Both the position numbers and the translations under genes were made by a program. DNA of 36,006 bases from Sulfuricurvum sp. PD_MW2. GTDB taxonomy: Bacteria; Campylobacterota; Campylobacteria; Campylobacterales; Sulfurimonadaceae. The notes under the pieces were generated by a model. The model was not told where the DNA came from and did no database searches. It worked only from the letters and a program-made list of their open reading frames with translations. This document shows, one piece after another, positions 16,743-24,702 of the stretch (positions are counted from its first letter, which is position 1; every line of letters begins with the position of its first letter). The stretch lies in contig NZ_NSIU01000023.1 of assembly GCF_002633015.1 (NCBI RefSeq), positions 1 through 36,006 of the forward strand. Reading direction: 5' to 3'.

Positions 16743-17159
16743 TTACTTTTTATCGCACTCTTTGCAGCCCATGCCGCCCATTTTGTTGTCATCACCCATT
16801 TTCATTCCTTTCATGCCGCCCATTTTGCTATCATCACCCATTTTCATCCCTTTCATACTACCTTTCATATCTTCTTTTGGACACATTTTAGGTGCATTAG
16901 CTTCAAGTGATTTACGTTGTTCAGGAGTGAGTACATTCATCATTTTTTCGTGTTGTTGGTTATGGAAATTTTTTCCTTCTTCACGAAGTTTTTGGATTTG
17001 AGCTTTTTGATCGTCAGAAAGACCCAATTTTTCAAACGGTTTTGGAAGTTTAGAAGTGTCGCATTCACATTTTTTCATCATCATCCCGCCCTCTTTCATA
17101 GGGCATGCCATCAACGCTGTTGCACCGAGGATCAGTGCGATACTTAGAATCTTTTTCAT
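16743..17159 (-). CDS. Spy/CpxP-like periplasmic metal-binding protein
   Basis: A 138-residue exported protein. The signal peptide MKKILSIALILGATALMA runs into a cysteine (LMAC, residue 19), so it is either cleaved after Ala or is a lipoprotein with an atypical lipobox. The core (LGLSDDQKAQIQKLREEG to VLTPEQRKSLE) carries the LTxxQ motif of the CpxP/Spy/ZraP superfamily. The tail is rich in Met, Lys, Gly and Asp, with two copies of a 14-residue KMGGMKGMKMGDD-type unit and a final GCKECDKK, a likely metal site. The start at 17159 has GGAG seven bases upstream. It heads an operon with the ArsRS-like pair, as ZraP goes with ZraSR, suggesting feedback on the kinase. Confidence 0.78.
   Translation of the reverse strand: MKKILSIALILGATALMACPMKEGGMMMKKCECDTSKLPKPFEKLGLSDDQKAQIQKLREEGKNFHNQQHEKMMNVLTPEQRKSLEANAPKMCPKEDMKGSMKGMKMGDDSKMGGMKGMKMGDDNKMGGMGCKECDKK
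16773..16856 (-). repeat. Tandem 42-bp repeat inside the Spy-like gene
   Basis: Two adjacent 42-base units (16773-16814 and 16815-16856) differ at only three positions, in frame, and encode the repeated Met/Gly/Asp unit. A decayed third copy follows on the N-terminal side. Being a multiple of three, copy-number change would alter tail length without a frameshift. Confidence 0.85.
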
Positions 17160-17256
17160 AGGTTTTCTCCGTGTTTTAAGTTTTAACTCTAACATCATAG
17201 AACACTATTGCTAATATTTGATCAATCTTGTATTAACAATATTAATGAAATGATAT

Positions 17257-18285
17257 TCAGGTTTGCGTTTCAGTGATTTTCATCAATGTCATAAACAAAA
17301 CAGTGATAGCCGGTCCGATTATCATCCCCCAAAACCCGAAAGTTGCAAGACCGGCGATAATAGCAAAGAAGATAATGAGTTCATTGATTTTTTCTTGGGG
17401 TTTGATCAATCTTTGGTTGATCAGTTTAATGATGACCGGTTTGATAAATGTATCGGCGATAACGGAAATAACGATGATCGTGTATAGGGTAATAAATAGG
17501 GCATTTTCGGTGTGTCCCAAAGAGAGCTCGAACAAAGCAAACGGAAGCCACATAATCACACCGCCCACGACCGGAATCAAAGAAGCAAAGCCATACATAA
17601 TCCCAAAGAGCAACCCGTTGTACCCCATATAGCCAATCGCAATTCCGAACAGCGCCCCCTCGAAAACAGCGGTTGCGAGAATCGAGTAGAAAACAACGCT
17701 CATGGCCGAACGCATCTCGAACATAATCAGTGTGCTTTCCTGTTGCGGAAAATGGGCGGAACGTTTGAAAAAGTCGAAAATTTCCCGTCCATAATAGTGG
17801 GCAATAAAATAGAAAATGAGAATAAAGAGCGTTCCGGAGAGAAACGACATCGCAAAACTTCCGATTTGGGATGCGTAAGCGAGGATATGTTGTGAGAATG
17901 CAGAGGGATCAAATTTGATCAAATAGCGTTCGATCCGTAGTTCGATGTGAGAAAGTGCAGGGGGAAGATGAGCTGTCCAATGGTGCACTTTGGCTTCGAC
18001 TGTACTGAGCATTGTCGGATCAAGATTTTGCAATGTGACCGAGAGATGAAAGAGAAAATATCCCAACGGGGCGAAAAAAAGAACTCCCAGTAACAGGGTT
18101 GATAAGGCTGAAGCCCAAAATCGACTTTTTGTGAGATGAAAGAATCCCATTTGAATATGGTGGGTAGAGATGGCTAACAAAGAAGCGACAATGATGCTCA
18201 TCCAAAACGGGGCATACAAAACGTATATTCCATACGAAGCCATCAGCAGCAATATAAGGGTGAAATGTTCTTTTTTGATTTGCAT
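17257..18285 (-). CDS. AI-2E family (PerM/TqsA-like) membrane permease
   Basis: A 342-residue polytopic membrane protein of the AI-2E/UPF0118 family. Hydrophobic segments occur in the family's pattern: two close pairs at the N-terminus (about 8-35 and 58-82), then a long soluble stretch, then a block of about five segments from residue 145, with the conserved GLLFGIMYGFASLIPVVGG and DTFIKPVII regions. Family members have been linked to export of autoinducer-2 or to ion exchange; substrate cannot be read from sequence. It starts two bases after ruvB, so it is co-transcribed with panB and ruvB. Confidence 0.87.
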   Translation of the reverse strand: MQIKKEHFTLILLLMASYGIYVLYAPFWMSIIVASLLAISTHHIQMGFFHLTKSRFWASALSTLLLGVLFFAPLGYFLFHLSVTLQNLDPTMLSTVEAKVHHWTAHLPPALSHIELRIERYLIKFDPSAFSQHILAYASQIGSFAMSFLSGTLFILIFYFIAHYYGREIFDFFKRSAHFPQQESTLIMFEMRSAMSVVFYSILATAVFEGALFGIAIGYMGYNGLLFGIMYGFASLIPVVGGVIMWLPFALFELSLGHTENALFITLYTIIVISVIADTFIKPVIIKLINQRLIKPQEKINELIIFFAIIAGLATFGFWGMIIGPAITVLFMTLMKITETQT

Positions 18286-18287
18286 AG

Positions 18288-19295
18288 CTATTCAAACAAT
18301 CCGTTTTGAGGCGTTCCGAATTTTAGGAGTTCATAGGTTTTTGGCGTTGCGACACGTCCGCGTGCTGTACGTTCCAAATAGCCATTGGCAAGGAGATAGG
18401 GTTCCAATACATCTTCAATCGTCCCCTCATCTTCACTGAGTGCTGCAGCGATCGTACTAAGACCCATGGCCCGCCCTTTGGCTTCCATGAGCAGTTTGAG
18501 GAGGCGTATATCCATCTCATCAAATCCGTTGGCATTGATCCCGAGCTGATCGAGGGCATAACGGGAACGCTCATGTAAAATAGTGGTCTCATTTGCCACA
18601 TCAGAGAAATCACGTACCCTCTTTAGCAATCGCAAAGCGATACGAGGAGTTCCTCGTGAGCGTTTCGCGATTTCGAGTGCCGCATTTTTATCGATGTTCT
18701 TGCCCAATTTCAAAGAGGCTTGGGTGATGATGCTGCAGAGTTCCTCAGGGGTATAAAACTGCATCCGAAAATTCATCCCAAAACGATCGCGCAAAGGGTT
18801 CGAGAGCATTCCTGCACGGGTTGTTGCTCCGATGAGGGTAAAACGGGGAAGATCGATTTTGACCGTTTGTGCCGCAGGACCGCTGCCGATGATGATGTCG
18901 AGACGAAAATCTTCCATAGAGGGATAGAGAATCTCTTCGACAGCAGGGGAGAGACGGTGAATCTCATCGATAAAAAGGATATCTCCCTCTTCGAGGTTGG
19001 TAAGAATGGCAGCGAGATCACCGCTTTTTTCGATCATCGGAGCAGCGGTGACTTTGATATTGCTCCCCATCTCGTTGGCGATAATGAGGGCTAACGTCGT
19101 TTTCCCTAAGCCCGGAGGGCCGTAAAAGAGAACATGATCGAGTGCTTCACGACGTTTTGAGCTTGCTTCGATAAAGACACCAAGATTTTTTTTGATCTGC
19201 TCTTGCCCGACATAATCATCCCATGCGCTCGGACGTAATGACGTTTCGGTGCTCTCTTCTGCGTTAAATTTTTCGATTTCGACGATACGTTCCAC
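18288..19295 (-). CDS. ruvB: Holliday junction branch migration ATPase RuvB
   Basis: Hexameric AAA+ motor that drives branch migration of Holliday junctions together with RuvA. The 335-residue length is canonical. Walker [10 protein letters not shown] is at residues 59-67, Walker B is FIDEIHRL near 107-114, sensor 1 is GATTRAGML, and the arginine finger region is [18 protein letters not shown]. The C-terminal winged helix ends in RTARGRVAT. The start is GTG at 19295, with a GGAAG that overlaps the panB stop codon, so translation is probably coupled. Confidence 0.97.
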   Translation of the reverse strand: MERIVEIEKFNAEESTETSLRPSAWDDYVGQEQIKKNLGVFIEASSKRREALDHVLFYGPPGLGKTTLALIIANEMGSNIKVTAAPMIEKSGDLAAILTNLEEGDILFIDEIHRLSPAVEEILYPSMEDFRLDIIIGSGPAAQTVKIDLPRFTLIGATTRAGMLSNPLRDRFGMNFRMQFYTPEELCSIITQASLKLGKNIDKNAALEIAKRSRGTPRIALRLLKRVRDFSDVANETTILHERSRYALDQLGINANGFDEMDIRLLKLLMEAKGRAMGLSTIAAALSEDEGTIEDVLEPYLLANGYLERTARGRVATPKTYELLKFGTPQNGLFE

Positions 19296-19306
19296 GTTAT
19301 AGCTTC

Positions 19307-20095
19307 CTAGTATACATAGTTTTCATCGGGGAAAGCGCGCGTTTTTACTTCATCAGCATAGTGTTGTACTGCCTCTTTCACCGCTGCCGCGCCATTCATG
19401 TATTGTTTGACGAATTTCGGGACAAACGGCTCATAGAGTCCGAGCATATCGGAGAATACGAGAACCTGCCCATCCACACCGTTACCTGCACCGATTCCGA
19501 TAACAGGGATGGAGACGCTTTGTGCCACACGTGTTGCTACATCGGCTTTTACCCCTTCGATAACGAGGATAAAGGCTCCTGCCTCTTCGATGGCTTGAGC
19601 ATCTGCGATGAGAGATAGAGCCTCTTCTTCGCTTTTCCCTTTGACCTTGTAGCCTCCTTCGGCACGAAAGGCTTGGGGAAGGAGCCCGATATGTCCGCAT
19701 ACCGCAATGCCGTTGGAAGTGAGGTGGCGCACCAGATGGGCTTTATCGGTACCTCCTTCGATTTTTACAGCGTCAGAGGGCGTTTCACGATAAATTCGGA
19801 TTGCGTTTTCCAGAGCTGTTTTTTCGTCACAATAGGTACCGAAGGGCATATCAGTGATCACAAATGTCTCAGGTGCACCTTTACACACCGCTTGGGTATG
19901 ATAGATCATTTGATCCATTGTAGAACTGAGGGTATCGCTATTGCCCCCGAAGCTCATGTTAAGACTGTCTCCCACGAGGAGGATGTCGGCACTCTCAGAC
20001 AAAAGACGAGCAAAGAGAGCATCATATGCTGTGATCATGACGATTGGTTGAGCGCCTTTGCGTTTTTGGATAGAGCCGATGGTGAGTTTCTTCAT
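19307..20095 (-). CDS. panB: 3-methyl-2-oxobutanoate hydroxymethyltransferase
   Basis: First committed step of pantothenate synthesis: transfers a hydroxymethyl group from methylene-tetrahydrofolate to 2-oxoisovalerate. It has the family's [19 protein letters not shown] (metal-binding Asp), VKIEGG and GHIGLLPQ motifs and a length of 262 residues. I choose the ATG at 20095 because [13 protein letters not shown] aligns with the usual PanB N-terminus and GGGA lies upstream; an upstream in-frame ATG would add seven residues with no ribosome binding site. It is first in a panB-ruvB-permease transcript. Confidence 0.96.
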   Translation of the reverse strand: MKKLTIGSIQKRKGAQPIVMITAYDALFARLLSESADILLVGDSLNMSFGGNSDTLSSTMDQMIYHTQAVCKGAPETFVITDMPFGTYCDEKTALENAIRIYRETPSDAVKIEGGTDKAHLVRHLTSNGIAVCGHIGLLPQAFRAEGGYKVKGKSEEEALSLIADAQAIEEAGAFILVIEGVKADVATRVAQSVSIPVIGIGAGNGVDGQVLVFSDMLGLYEPFVPKFVKQYMNGAAAVKEAVQHYADEVKTRAFPDENYVY

Positions 20096-20124
20096 ACTAT
20101 AATATCCCATAGTCATTTAAAGTG

Positions 20125-20160
20125 GATAGTTTACCCAAAATTTGTTTTGGGTAGCTATTC
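20125..20160. promoter_or_regulatory. Strong hairpin in the panB/HPt divergent region
   Basis: Perfect nine-base arms TACCCAAAA (20132-20140) and TTTTGGGTA (20145-20153) with a TTTG loop, extended by ATAG/CTAT beyond a small bulge. No T run follows on either strand, so it is not a standard terminator. It lies 30 bp before the panB start and would be in that gene's 5' leader or promoter. Confidence 0.5.
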
Positions 20161-20191
20161 TATGGCAATTAAGAGGGGAGATTAAACAAAA

Positions 20192-20211
20192 GATGGATAT
20201 AATTTTCCATC
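20192..20211 (+). promoter_or_regulatory. -10 element flanked by inverted repeat, HPt-trpA promoter
   Basis: TATAAT at 20198-20203 is enclosed by GATGGA (20192-20197) and TCCATC (20206-20211). The start codon at 20228 has AGGAG upstream. The geometry suits a repressor site over the promoter of the HPt-trpA operon. No good -35 is seen. Confidence 0.45.
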
Positions 20212-20227
20212 ATAGGAGAAGATCGAA

Positions 20228-20632
20228 ATGGGCATACGCAGCGTTTTAGAAGCTAATTTTGACTTTGAAATCATTGACGAATTTCTGGACCATTATGCGA
20301 TGATGACGGAGATTATGGAACCGTTGATGGTCGATTTGGGAAATGCGGAGCGTTATCATCGAAGTATTGAGGAACTGTTTCGTATTTTTCATAACATCAA
20401 GTCAGCTTCAGGATATTTGCAGATTGAACCGATGATGCGCTTGGCCGCTTTTACCGAAGATGCTCTCGAACAACTGCGTTCACGGGACAAGATCGTGAAT
20501 GATGAGACGGTAACATGGCTGATCAGTGTTGCTGATATGTTTATGCAGTGGCAAGAAGATTTGAAAATGGATAACGATCTCTCTAAAGTCCATTTTTCCC
20601 TTTTAATTTTACCCGATATGGAGAAAGCGTGA
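20228..20632 (+). CDS. Stand-alone HPt (CheA P1-like) phosphotransfer protein
   Basis: A 134-residue all-helical protein. The segment FRIFHNIKSASGYLQIEPM matches the HPt phosphorylation helix, with H55 as phospho-acceptor, followed by the MRLAAFTEDALEQLRSR helix as in CheA P1 domains. No kinase or receiver domain is attached, so it would act as a phosphorelay intermediate or a decoy, with the partner elsewhere. Its TGA overlaps the trpA GTG start (GTGA), which ties its translation to a biosynthetic gene of unrelated function. Confidence 0.8.
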   Translation: MGIRSVLEANFDFEIIDEFLDHYAMMTEIMEPLMVDLGNAERYHRSIEELFRIFHNIKSASGYLQIEPMMRLAAFTEDALEQLRSRDKIVNDETVTWLISVADMFMQWQEDLKMDNDLSKVHFSLLILPDMEKA

Positions 20633-21369
20633 AGCAACTCGTAGCTTATATTACCGCAGGATATCCTGATAAAAATTTTACCGTTGATTTGGCATTGGCA
20701 CTTGGAGAAAACGGTGTTGATACTCTTGAACTGGGTGTTCCGTTTTCAGATCCTGTTGCCGATGGTCCCGTGATCGAAGCGGCAAACCATCGTGCGCTAG
20801 AAAACGGATTTCGTTTTGCTGATTTGATCGAGATTTCACGTGCCGTCGCTCCTAAAATTGATACATTATGGATGGGATACTTCAATCCGTTTTACCAATA
20901 TGGGATGGAAGCGTTGCTCGATACTGCAAAAAATATCGGTGTCAACGGTTTGATCATCCCCGATGTACCGTATGAGGAAGCAAAAGCGTATCACGGGTTA
21001 TTTGAAAACCGAGGTTTGGCAAATATCACCTTTGTCGCTCCGACCGATGGAGAGGAACGTATTGCTGCGATCACGGCAGAAGCGCGTAAATTTATCTACC
21101 TTGTCGCCTATGCAGGGATTACAGGAAGCGGTCAGTCAGAGGATTTGGCTCCGATTATAGAGATGATCAAACGTCATACGCAGACACCGGTTTATGTAGG
21201 GTTTGGGGTCAATGAAAAAACGGCGCGTGAAAAAGTGCAGGGGGCAGATGGTGTGATTGTGGGTTCGGCAATTGTACACGTATTGTTGGATGATACCCTC
21301 TCATTTGCAGAAAAAATTGCGAAATGCTGTGAGATTACTCGAAATATCAAAGGGCTGATCAACAGCTGA
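20629..21369 (+). CDS. trpA: Tryptophan synthase alpha subunit
   Basis: Cleaves indole-3-glycerol phosphate to indole and glyceraldehyde-3-phosphate, channelling indole to TrpB. Catalytic E34 (LELGVPFSDP) and D45 (VADGP) correspond to E49 and D60 of the E. coli enzyme; IPDVPYEEA, LVAYAGITGSG and GFGVN follow. At 246 residues it is shorter than E. coli TrpA (268), because it starts directly at the first barrel strand. The start is GTG at 20629, with GGAG six bases upstream. No trpB or other trp genes are nearby, so trpA is detached from a trp operon here. Confidence 0.95.
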   Translation: MKQLVAYITAGYPDKNFTVDLALALGENGVDTLELGVPFSDPVADGPVIEAANHRALENGFRFADLIEISRAVAPKIDTLWMGYFNPFYQYGMEALLDTAKNIGVNGLIIPDVPYEEAKAYHGLFENRGLANITFVAPTDGEERIAAITAEARKFIYLVAYAGITGSGQSEDLAPIIEMIKRHTQTPVYVGFGVNEKTAREKVQGADGVIVGSAIVHVLLDDTLSFAEKIAKCCEITRNIKGLINS

Positions 21370-21395
21370 AGTAGGTGTGAAATGTTTGTAAAAAA

Positions 21396-22283
21396 GTGAT
21401 TCGTCATGGAGCGTTTTCGCTCTTAATGATGGTAAATATTTTTGCAGACAGTACCGCTCTTTACGATACCCTTAAAGAACCTTCTACTGCTGTTATGGCT
21501 GCTGATCCAATCTCTTCAGCAATAATCCGAAACGATCCGATCCTGCCGATAGACGATGGGTACAAAGACTATTTTCCACAGAATGTGAATGTCAATCAAC
21601 AACTCCCTAATCGGTATGGAAGTGTTATCGAAGATTCGATCTATTTGCAAGGGGTGATGCTCTCTGCAATTGCCGTTTTGGCACTTATGCCCGAGAGCAT
21701 CACCAACTGGAATGCCGCAAAACTCGAAGAAAAATCGCTCTCGCAACGATGGAAAGATCATGTATCCACTGCTCCGGTTTGGGATAATGACAATTGGTTC
21801 ATCAACTATGTCGGGCATCCCGTTTCGGGTGCTTGGTACTATACGATGGCGCGAAACGATGGATTGAATATCCAAGAGTCGGCTATTGTTTCGGTTTTGA
21901 TGTCTACTTTTGTATGGGAATACGGGTATGAAGCGTTTGCGGAAGTCCCCTCGATTCAAGATTTGATATTTACACCGCTTTTCGGATCGATCCTCGGAGA
22001 GGGGATGTTTGTATTGCAGGGAAAATTGGATAGACAAAACGGGATGATCTTTGGTTCAAAGAAATTGGGAAATATTGGTTATTTTCTGATCGATCCTTTG
22101 GGCAATATTGCCGCTTGGATGAAAAGTGGACTAAATTATTTTCATATCAATGCCGATGTCACAATGACAATACAGACCTATCCCCTTGCAGGTAAGGAAA
22201 ATCGATCATGGGAGAGCCTGAACACTCCACCGTCTTTTTCCAACCATGAGAGAGAATACGGTTTTATCATCCGTATTCAATAA
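21396..22283 (+). CDS. DUF3943 family exported protein
   Basis: A 295-residue protein with a probable signal peptide (MIRHGAFSLLMMVNIFA). The central region NYVGHPVSGAWYYTMARNDG, then FVWEYGYEAFAEVPSIQDLIFTPLFGSILGE, matches my knowledge of the DUF3943 pattern (membrane-associated, function unknown). The start is GTG at 21396, 26 bp after trpA; an internal ATG at 21426 is possible but would remove the basic n-region of the signal peptide. It probably sits in the envelope. It may be co-transcribed with trpA, or with the following tmRNA region by readthrough. Confidence 0.72.
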   Translation: MIRHGAFSLLMMVNIFADSTALYDTLKEPSTAVMAADPISSAIIRNDPILPIDDGYKDYFPQNVNVNQQLPNRYGSVIEDSIYLQGVMLSAIAVLALMPESITNWNAAKLEEKSLSQRWKDHVSTAPVWDNDNWFINYVGHPVSGAWYYTMARNDGLNIQESAIVSVLMSTFVWEYGYEAFAEVPSIQDLIFTPLFGSILGEGMFVLQGKLDRQNGMIFGSKKLGNIGYFLIDPLGNIAAWMKSGLNYFHINADVTMTIQTYPLAGKENRSWESLNTPPSFSNHEREYGFIIRIQ

Positions 22284-22347
22284 TGGAAAATAAACATACT
22301 ATTTACACGGATAGGGTATACTTCCATTATAACTTCGGTTACCACGT

Positions 22348-22717
22348 GGGGGCGACATGGCTTCGACTGGATCAAGAAGGTTTAGGTTGCATCGCCGGAC
22401 TGAGCAGCTCCGTTATACGGCTCACCTTGCTTAAACGCAAACAACACTAATTACCGTCCTGCTTACGCTGTAGCGTAAGTTTAATTTAACTTAGGACTGC
22501 TCTACCTCTCTATGCTATCACCGAGAGGGTTTGGGGTATAACCACTGCGATAGCTATATTCTCAGAGTGCCTCGGATGGGAATGAATTTAGAGGATAGTG
22601 TGCTGTAGATTTGCACGTTGTGTGAAAGCCCACGAGATTTAAACAACGTTACTAAGCATGTAGACGCCTTTACTCACTTGGTTTAGGACTCCGGTTCAAT
22701 CCCGGACGCCTCCACCA
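22348..22717 (+). ncRNA. ssrA: tmRNA (transfer-messenger RNA)
   Basis: Rescues stalled ribosomes by trans-translation. The 5' end GGGGGCGACATGGCTTCGAC and 3' end with the T-arm GGTTCAATCCC and CCACCA are diagnostic, and 5' GGGGGCG pairs with 3' CGCCTCC to form the acceptor stem. The one-piece RNA is about 370 nt with CCA encoded. The tag frame at 22437-22478 reads ANNTNYRPAYAVA followed by TAA, close to the ANNVKFAPAYAKAA type of Campylobacter but ending in AVA. A stem-loop directly after the tag frame (GCTTACGCTGTAGCGTAAG) overlaps its last codons, as in other tmRNAs. Possible promoter: TTTACA at 22302-22307 with a poor -10 near 22325. Confidence 0.97.
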
Positions 22718-22861
22718 ATCTTTCAGCCTATTTCAAGTATTTTTTTCCTCATTTTATTTTTTTGTGTCCAAAGCAAACTGAATTTGAATCACAGTGTTAC
22801 CGTGTGTTTAAAAGCAGGATGATTTTTTTTGTATAATTTCGCATTTACATGGAGAAACGAT

Positions 22862-23428
22862 ATGAAAAAATTATATAGTTTGGTTGCAGCCGTTGTTCTC
22901 ATGAGCGGATGTTCGTATCAAAATGAAGCGATACAGCTTTCAGCGTATCAACCGCAGTATTTAGGCAAAACGACACAAGATCAAAACAGTGTTTCGTTTG
23001 TATCCGTAACGGATGGAAGAGATGATAAAACATCGATTGGATATGTTGAAGCCAATGGCGTAGTGACGTCAAAATTTTACAGTTATGTTGATTTTGCAAG
23101 CCGATACAAAGAAGCGATTAGCAGTGCGATGCAAGCTGGCAAGTTTAATATGGCAAAAAATGCAGCAGAAGCAAATGCAATTATTGGGGTAAAAATTAAA
23201 ACGATTCAGATCGTGTACAATGATACAAATAAATTTGATGAAAATCTTCGCGGTAAGATCGTGATTGAAGTGACCCGCACAAAAGGAGATAAAACGCTAG
23301 TCCAAACGATCACTCAGCAAGAGGGTAAATGGATAAAACCATCCTATACCTCTAAGGATATAGAACCACTCTTGGATTCACTATTCACCGATAGCATTAA
23401 CTCGATCGCGGCTAAATTGGCTGAATAA
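22862..23428 (+). CDS. YajG-like lipoprotein
   Basis: A 188-residue putative lipoprotein: MKKLYSLVAAVVLMSGCSYQ, with lipobox cysteine at residue 18. The body has the alternating strands and VSVTDGRDDKTSIGYV pattern that I associate with the YajG family of uncharacterised outer-membrane lipoproteins; that assignment is moderate. The start at 22862 is set by GGAG at good spacing and by the signal peptide; an 11-codon upstream extension is rejected. It is a single gene after tmRNA, convergent with the next. Confidence 0.72.
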   Translation: MKKLYSLVAAVVLMSGCSYQNEAIQLSAYQPQYLGKTTQDQNSVSFVSVTDGRDDKTSIGYVEANGVVTSKFYSYVDFASRYKEAISSAMQAGKFNMAKNAAEANAIIGVKIKTIQIVYNDTNKFDENLRGKIVIEVTRTKGDKTLVQTITQQEGKWIKPSYTSKDIEPLLDSLFTDSINSIAAKLAE

Positions 23429-23443
23429 ATAAGCATAAAGTAT

Positions 23444-24199
23444 TTAGAAACGTGTTGCGATTCCAAAACCGATAAAATTCGAAGAGTATCGGTTTAATCC
23501 CAACCCAACATTAAAATCGAGTTGAATATCATTACTCAACAAATAGGTCATACCCCCATCGATTGTTTTGGTATCGTGCATACTGGACTCTGAGGGCATG
23601 ATCGTATAAACCTCAATAAAACTCCCGATGCTTTCTGTGTGAGCAAATGAAGCCCCTAGCGAGAACTGCTGATTGTAGATTCTGTTGCTATCTATCTGAG
23701 ATGAACTTGCTTGAACGGTGCCGAAGAGCGTATTCTCATCTGAAAGTGAATAATCCCAGAGCAATCCGACTAACGGATCGGTACTGTCCGAAGTGGATGG
23801 AGCGGTTCCGGTGGGAAGAGAGAGAACTCCTAATAGCGTCAAATTGTACTGCTCATTCTCAATAAGTTTGTATTTTCCACCGACCGCCAAATCGGCTTTT
23901 GAATGTGCAGTTGGTGAGCCATCTTCTTTGTCTACATTAATACCATCCCATTGAATGTCAAACTCTGCATTTTCAGAGATTCCGGTGCGTAAAACCATCA
24001 GAGGAAGGGTGTGTGAAGAGGGTTTTGTATCATAATTGTTGAATGTGTATTGATAACCGAGTTCAACATTCACAACATTGGGCTTCACGGTTCGCGTACC
24101 GGTTGAAAATCCGGGACGATCTGGGGTGATGGCATCATCGTGAGCCCATCCATTGATGGTACACAATGCTACCAACAAAAAAGAATATGATTTTTTCAT
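23444..24199 (-). CDS. Outer-membrane beta-barrel, phenol-degradation MetA-like (transporter) family
   Basis: A 251-residue exported protein. The signal peptide MKKSYSFLLVALCTINGWA is followed by ITPDRPGFSTGTRTVKPNVVNVELGYQYTF, the N-terminal mark of the MetA-pathway-of-phenol-degradation family (PF13557), then repeated amphipathic strands ending in a terminal aromatic (ATRF), as in outer-membrane barrels. Family members are often annotated as transporters, without a proven substrate. It is divergent from the RND efflux operon across 143 bp, so it may share its control region; that link is inference. Confidence 0.75.
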   Translation of the reverse strand: MKKSYSFLLVALCTINGWAHDDAITPDRPGFSTGTRTVKPNVVNVELGYQYTFNNYDTKPSSHTLPLMVLRTGISENAEFDIQWDGINVDKEDGSPTAHSKADLAVGGKYKLIENEQYNLTLLGVLSLPTGTAPSTSDSTDPLVGLLWDYSLSDENTLFGTVQASSSQIDSNRIYNQQFSLGASFAHTESIGSFIEVYTIMPSESSMHDTKTIDGGMTYLLSNDIQLDFNVGLGLNRYSSNFIGFGIATRF

Positions 24200-24342
24200 C
24201 TTGATCTTTTTATATAAAATTATCTGTAATATTAACGTTAAATAGTTTGAAAACTATCTCATTTGTCGGTAATGGAGACTCTCATGATTTTCTCACGTTA
24301 AATCCCTACAATAACATCATATTTTTCTATAAAGGCTGAACA
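24200..24342. promoter_or_regulatory. Divergent control region of the metal-efflux operon
   Basis: No gene. ACGTTAAAT occurs as a direct repeat at 24235-24243 and 24295-24303, exactly 60 bp apart. A dyad ATAGTTT-GA-AAACTAT spans 24242-24257. A -10-like TACAAT is at 24307-24312 with no good -35, as expected for an activator-dependent promoter. The operon's own response regulator is the obvious candidate to bind, but this is inference. Confidence 0.4.
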
Positions 24343-24702
24343 GTGAAATTAATTTCCTTTGTTTCTTCGGCACTCTTTTCTTTATCACTGTATGGTGCTA
24401 TGGGCTCATCGGTGAGTATCCCGACGCAACAGCATCTCAAATACACGTTTGGAAACCATCGAAACCATCCGGTACAAATCATGGAAGAAAATCAATATTA
24501 TAAATCGATTGCACCGATGAAAGAAGCGGATGTACGCAACCATCTTTCCAATCAAGGGTATAGTATTGGAAGTATCCAATTGCGTGATATCGCGTCTGAA
24601 TTGGTCTATCAGGTGTACGCTCGAGATAATACGTCGAAAAATATAAAACTCTATGTAGACCCAAGCAATGGATCAATTTTAAAAATGGAAGCATGCCAAT
24701 GA
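24343..24702 (+). CDS. Small exported PepSY-like protein, first gene of RND efflux operon
   Basis: A 119-residue protein with a signal peptide (MKLISFVSSALFSLSLYGAMG). The second half (KEADVRNHLSNQGYSIGSIQLRD, then YVDPSNGSILKMEAC) has the helix-strand pattern and ending VDPxxGxIL typical of PepSY-type domains. PepSY proteins are periplasmic and often found with sensor kinases or metal transport genes. The start is GTG at 24343 with AAGG upstream. Its TGA overlaps the ATG of the TolC-like gene. The function is not known; a periplasmic metal or kinase-modulating role is only suggested by context. Confidence 0.7.
   Translation: MKLISFVSSALFSLSLYGAMGSSVSIPTQQHLKYTFGNHRNHPVQIMEENQYYKSIAPMKEADVRNHLSNQGYSIGSIQLRDIASELVYQVYARDNTSKNIKLYVDPSNGSILKMEACQ

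Noticed and set aside
16773-16856. Short tandem repeats considered as a CRISPR array
   Set aside because: Units abut without unique spacers and are in-frame coding repeats of the Spy-like protein; no cas genes are present.
17160-17256. Possible palindrome TTGTATTAACAA upstream of the Spy-like gene
   Set aside because: Short and AT-rich, of a kind expected by chance, and not placed at a convincing promoter.
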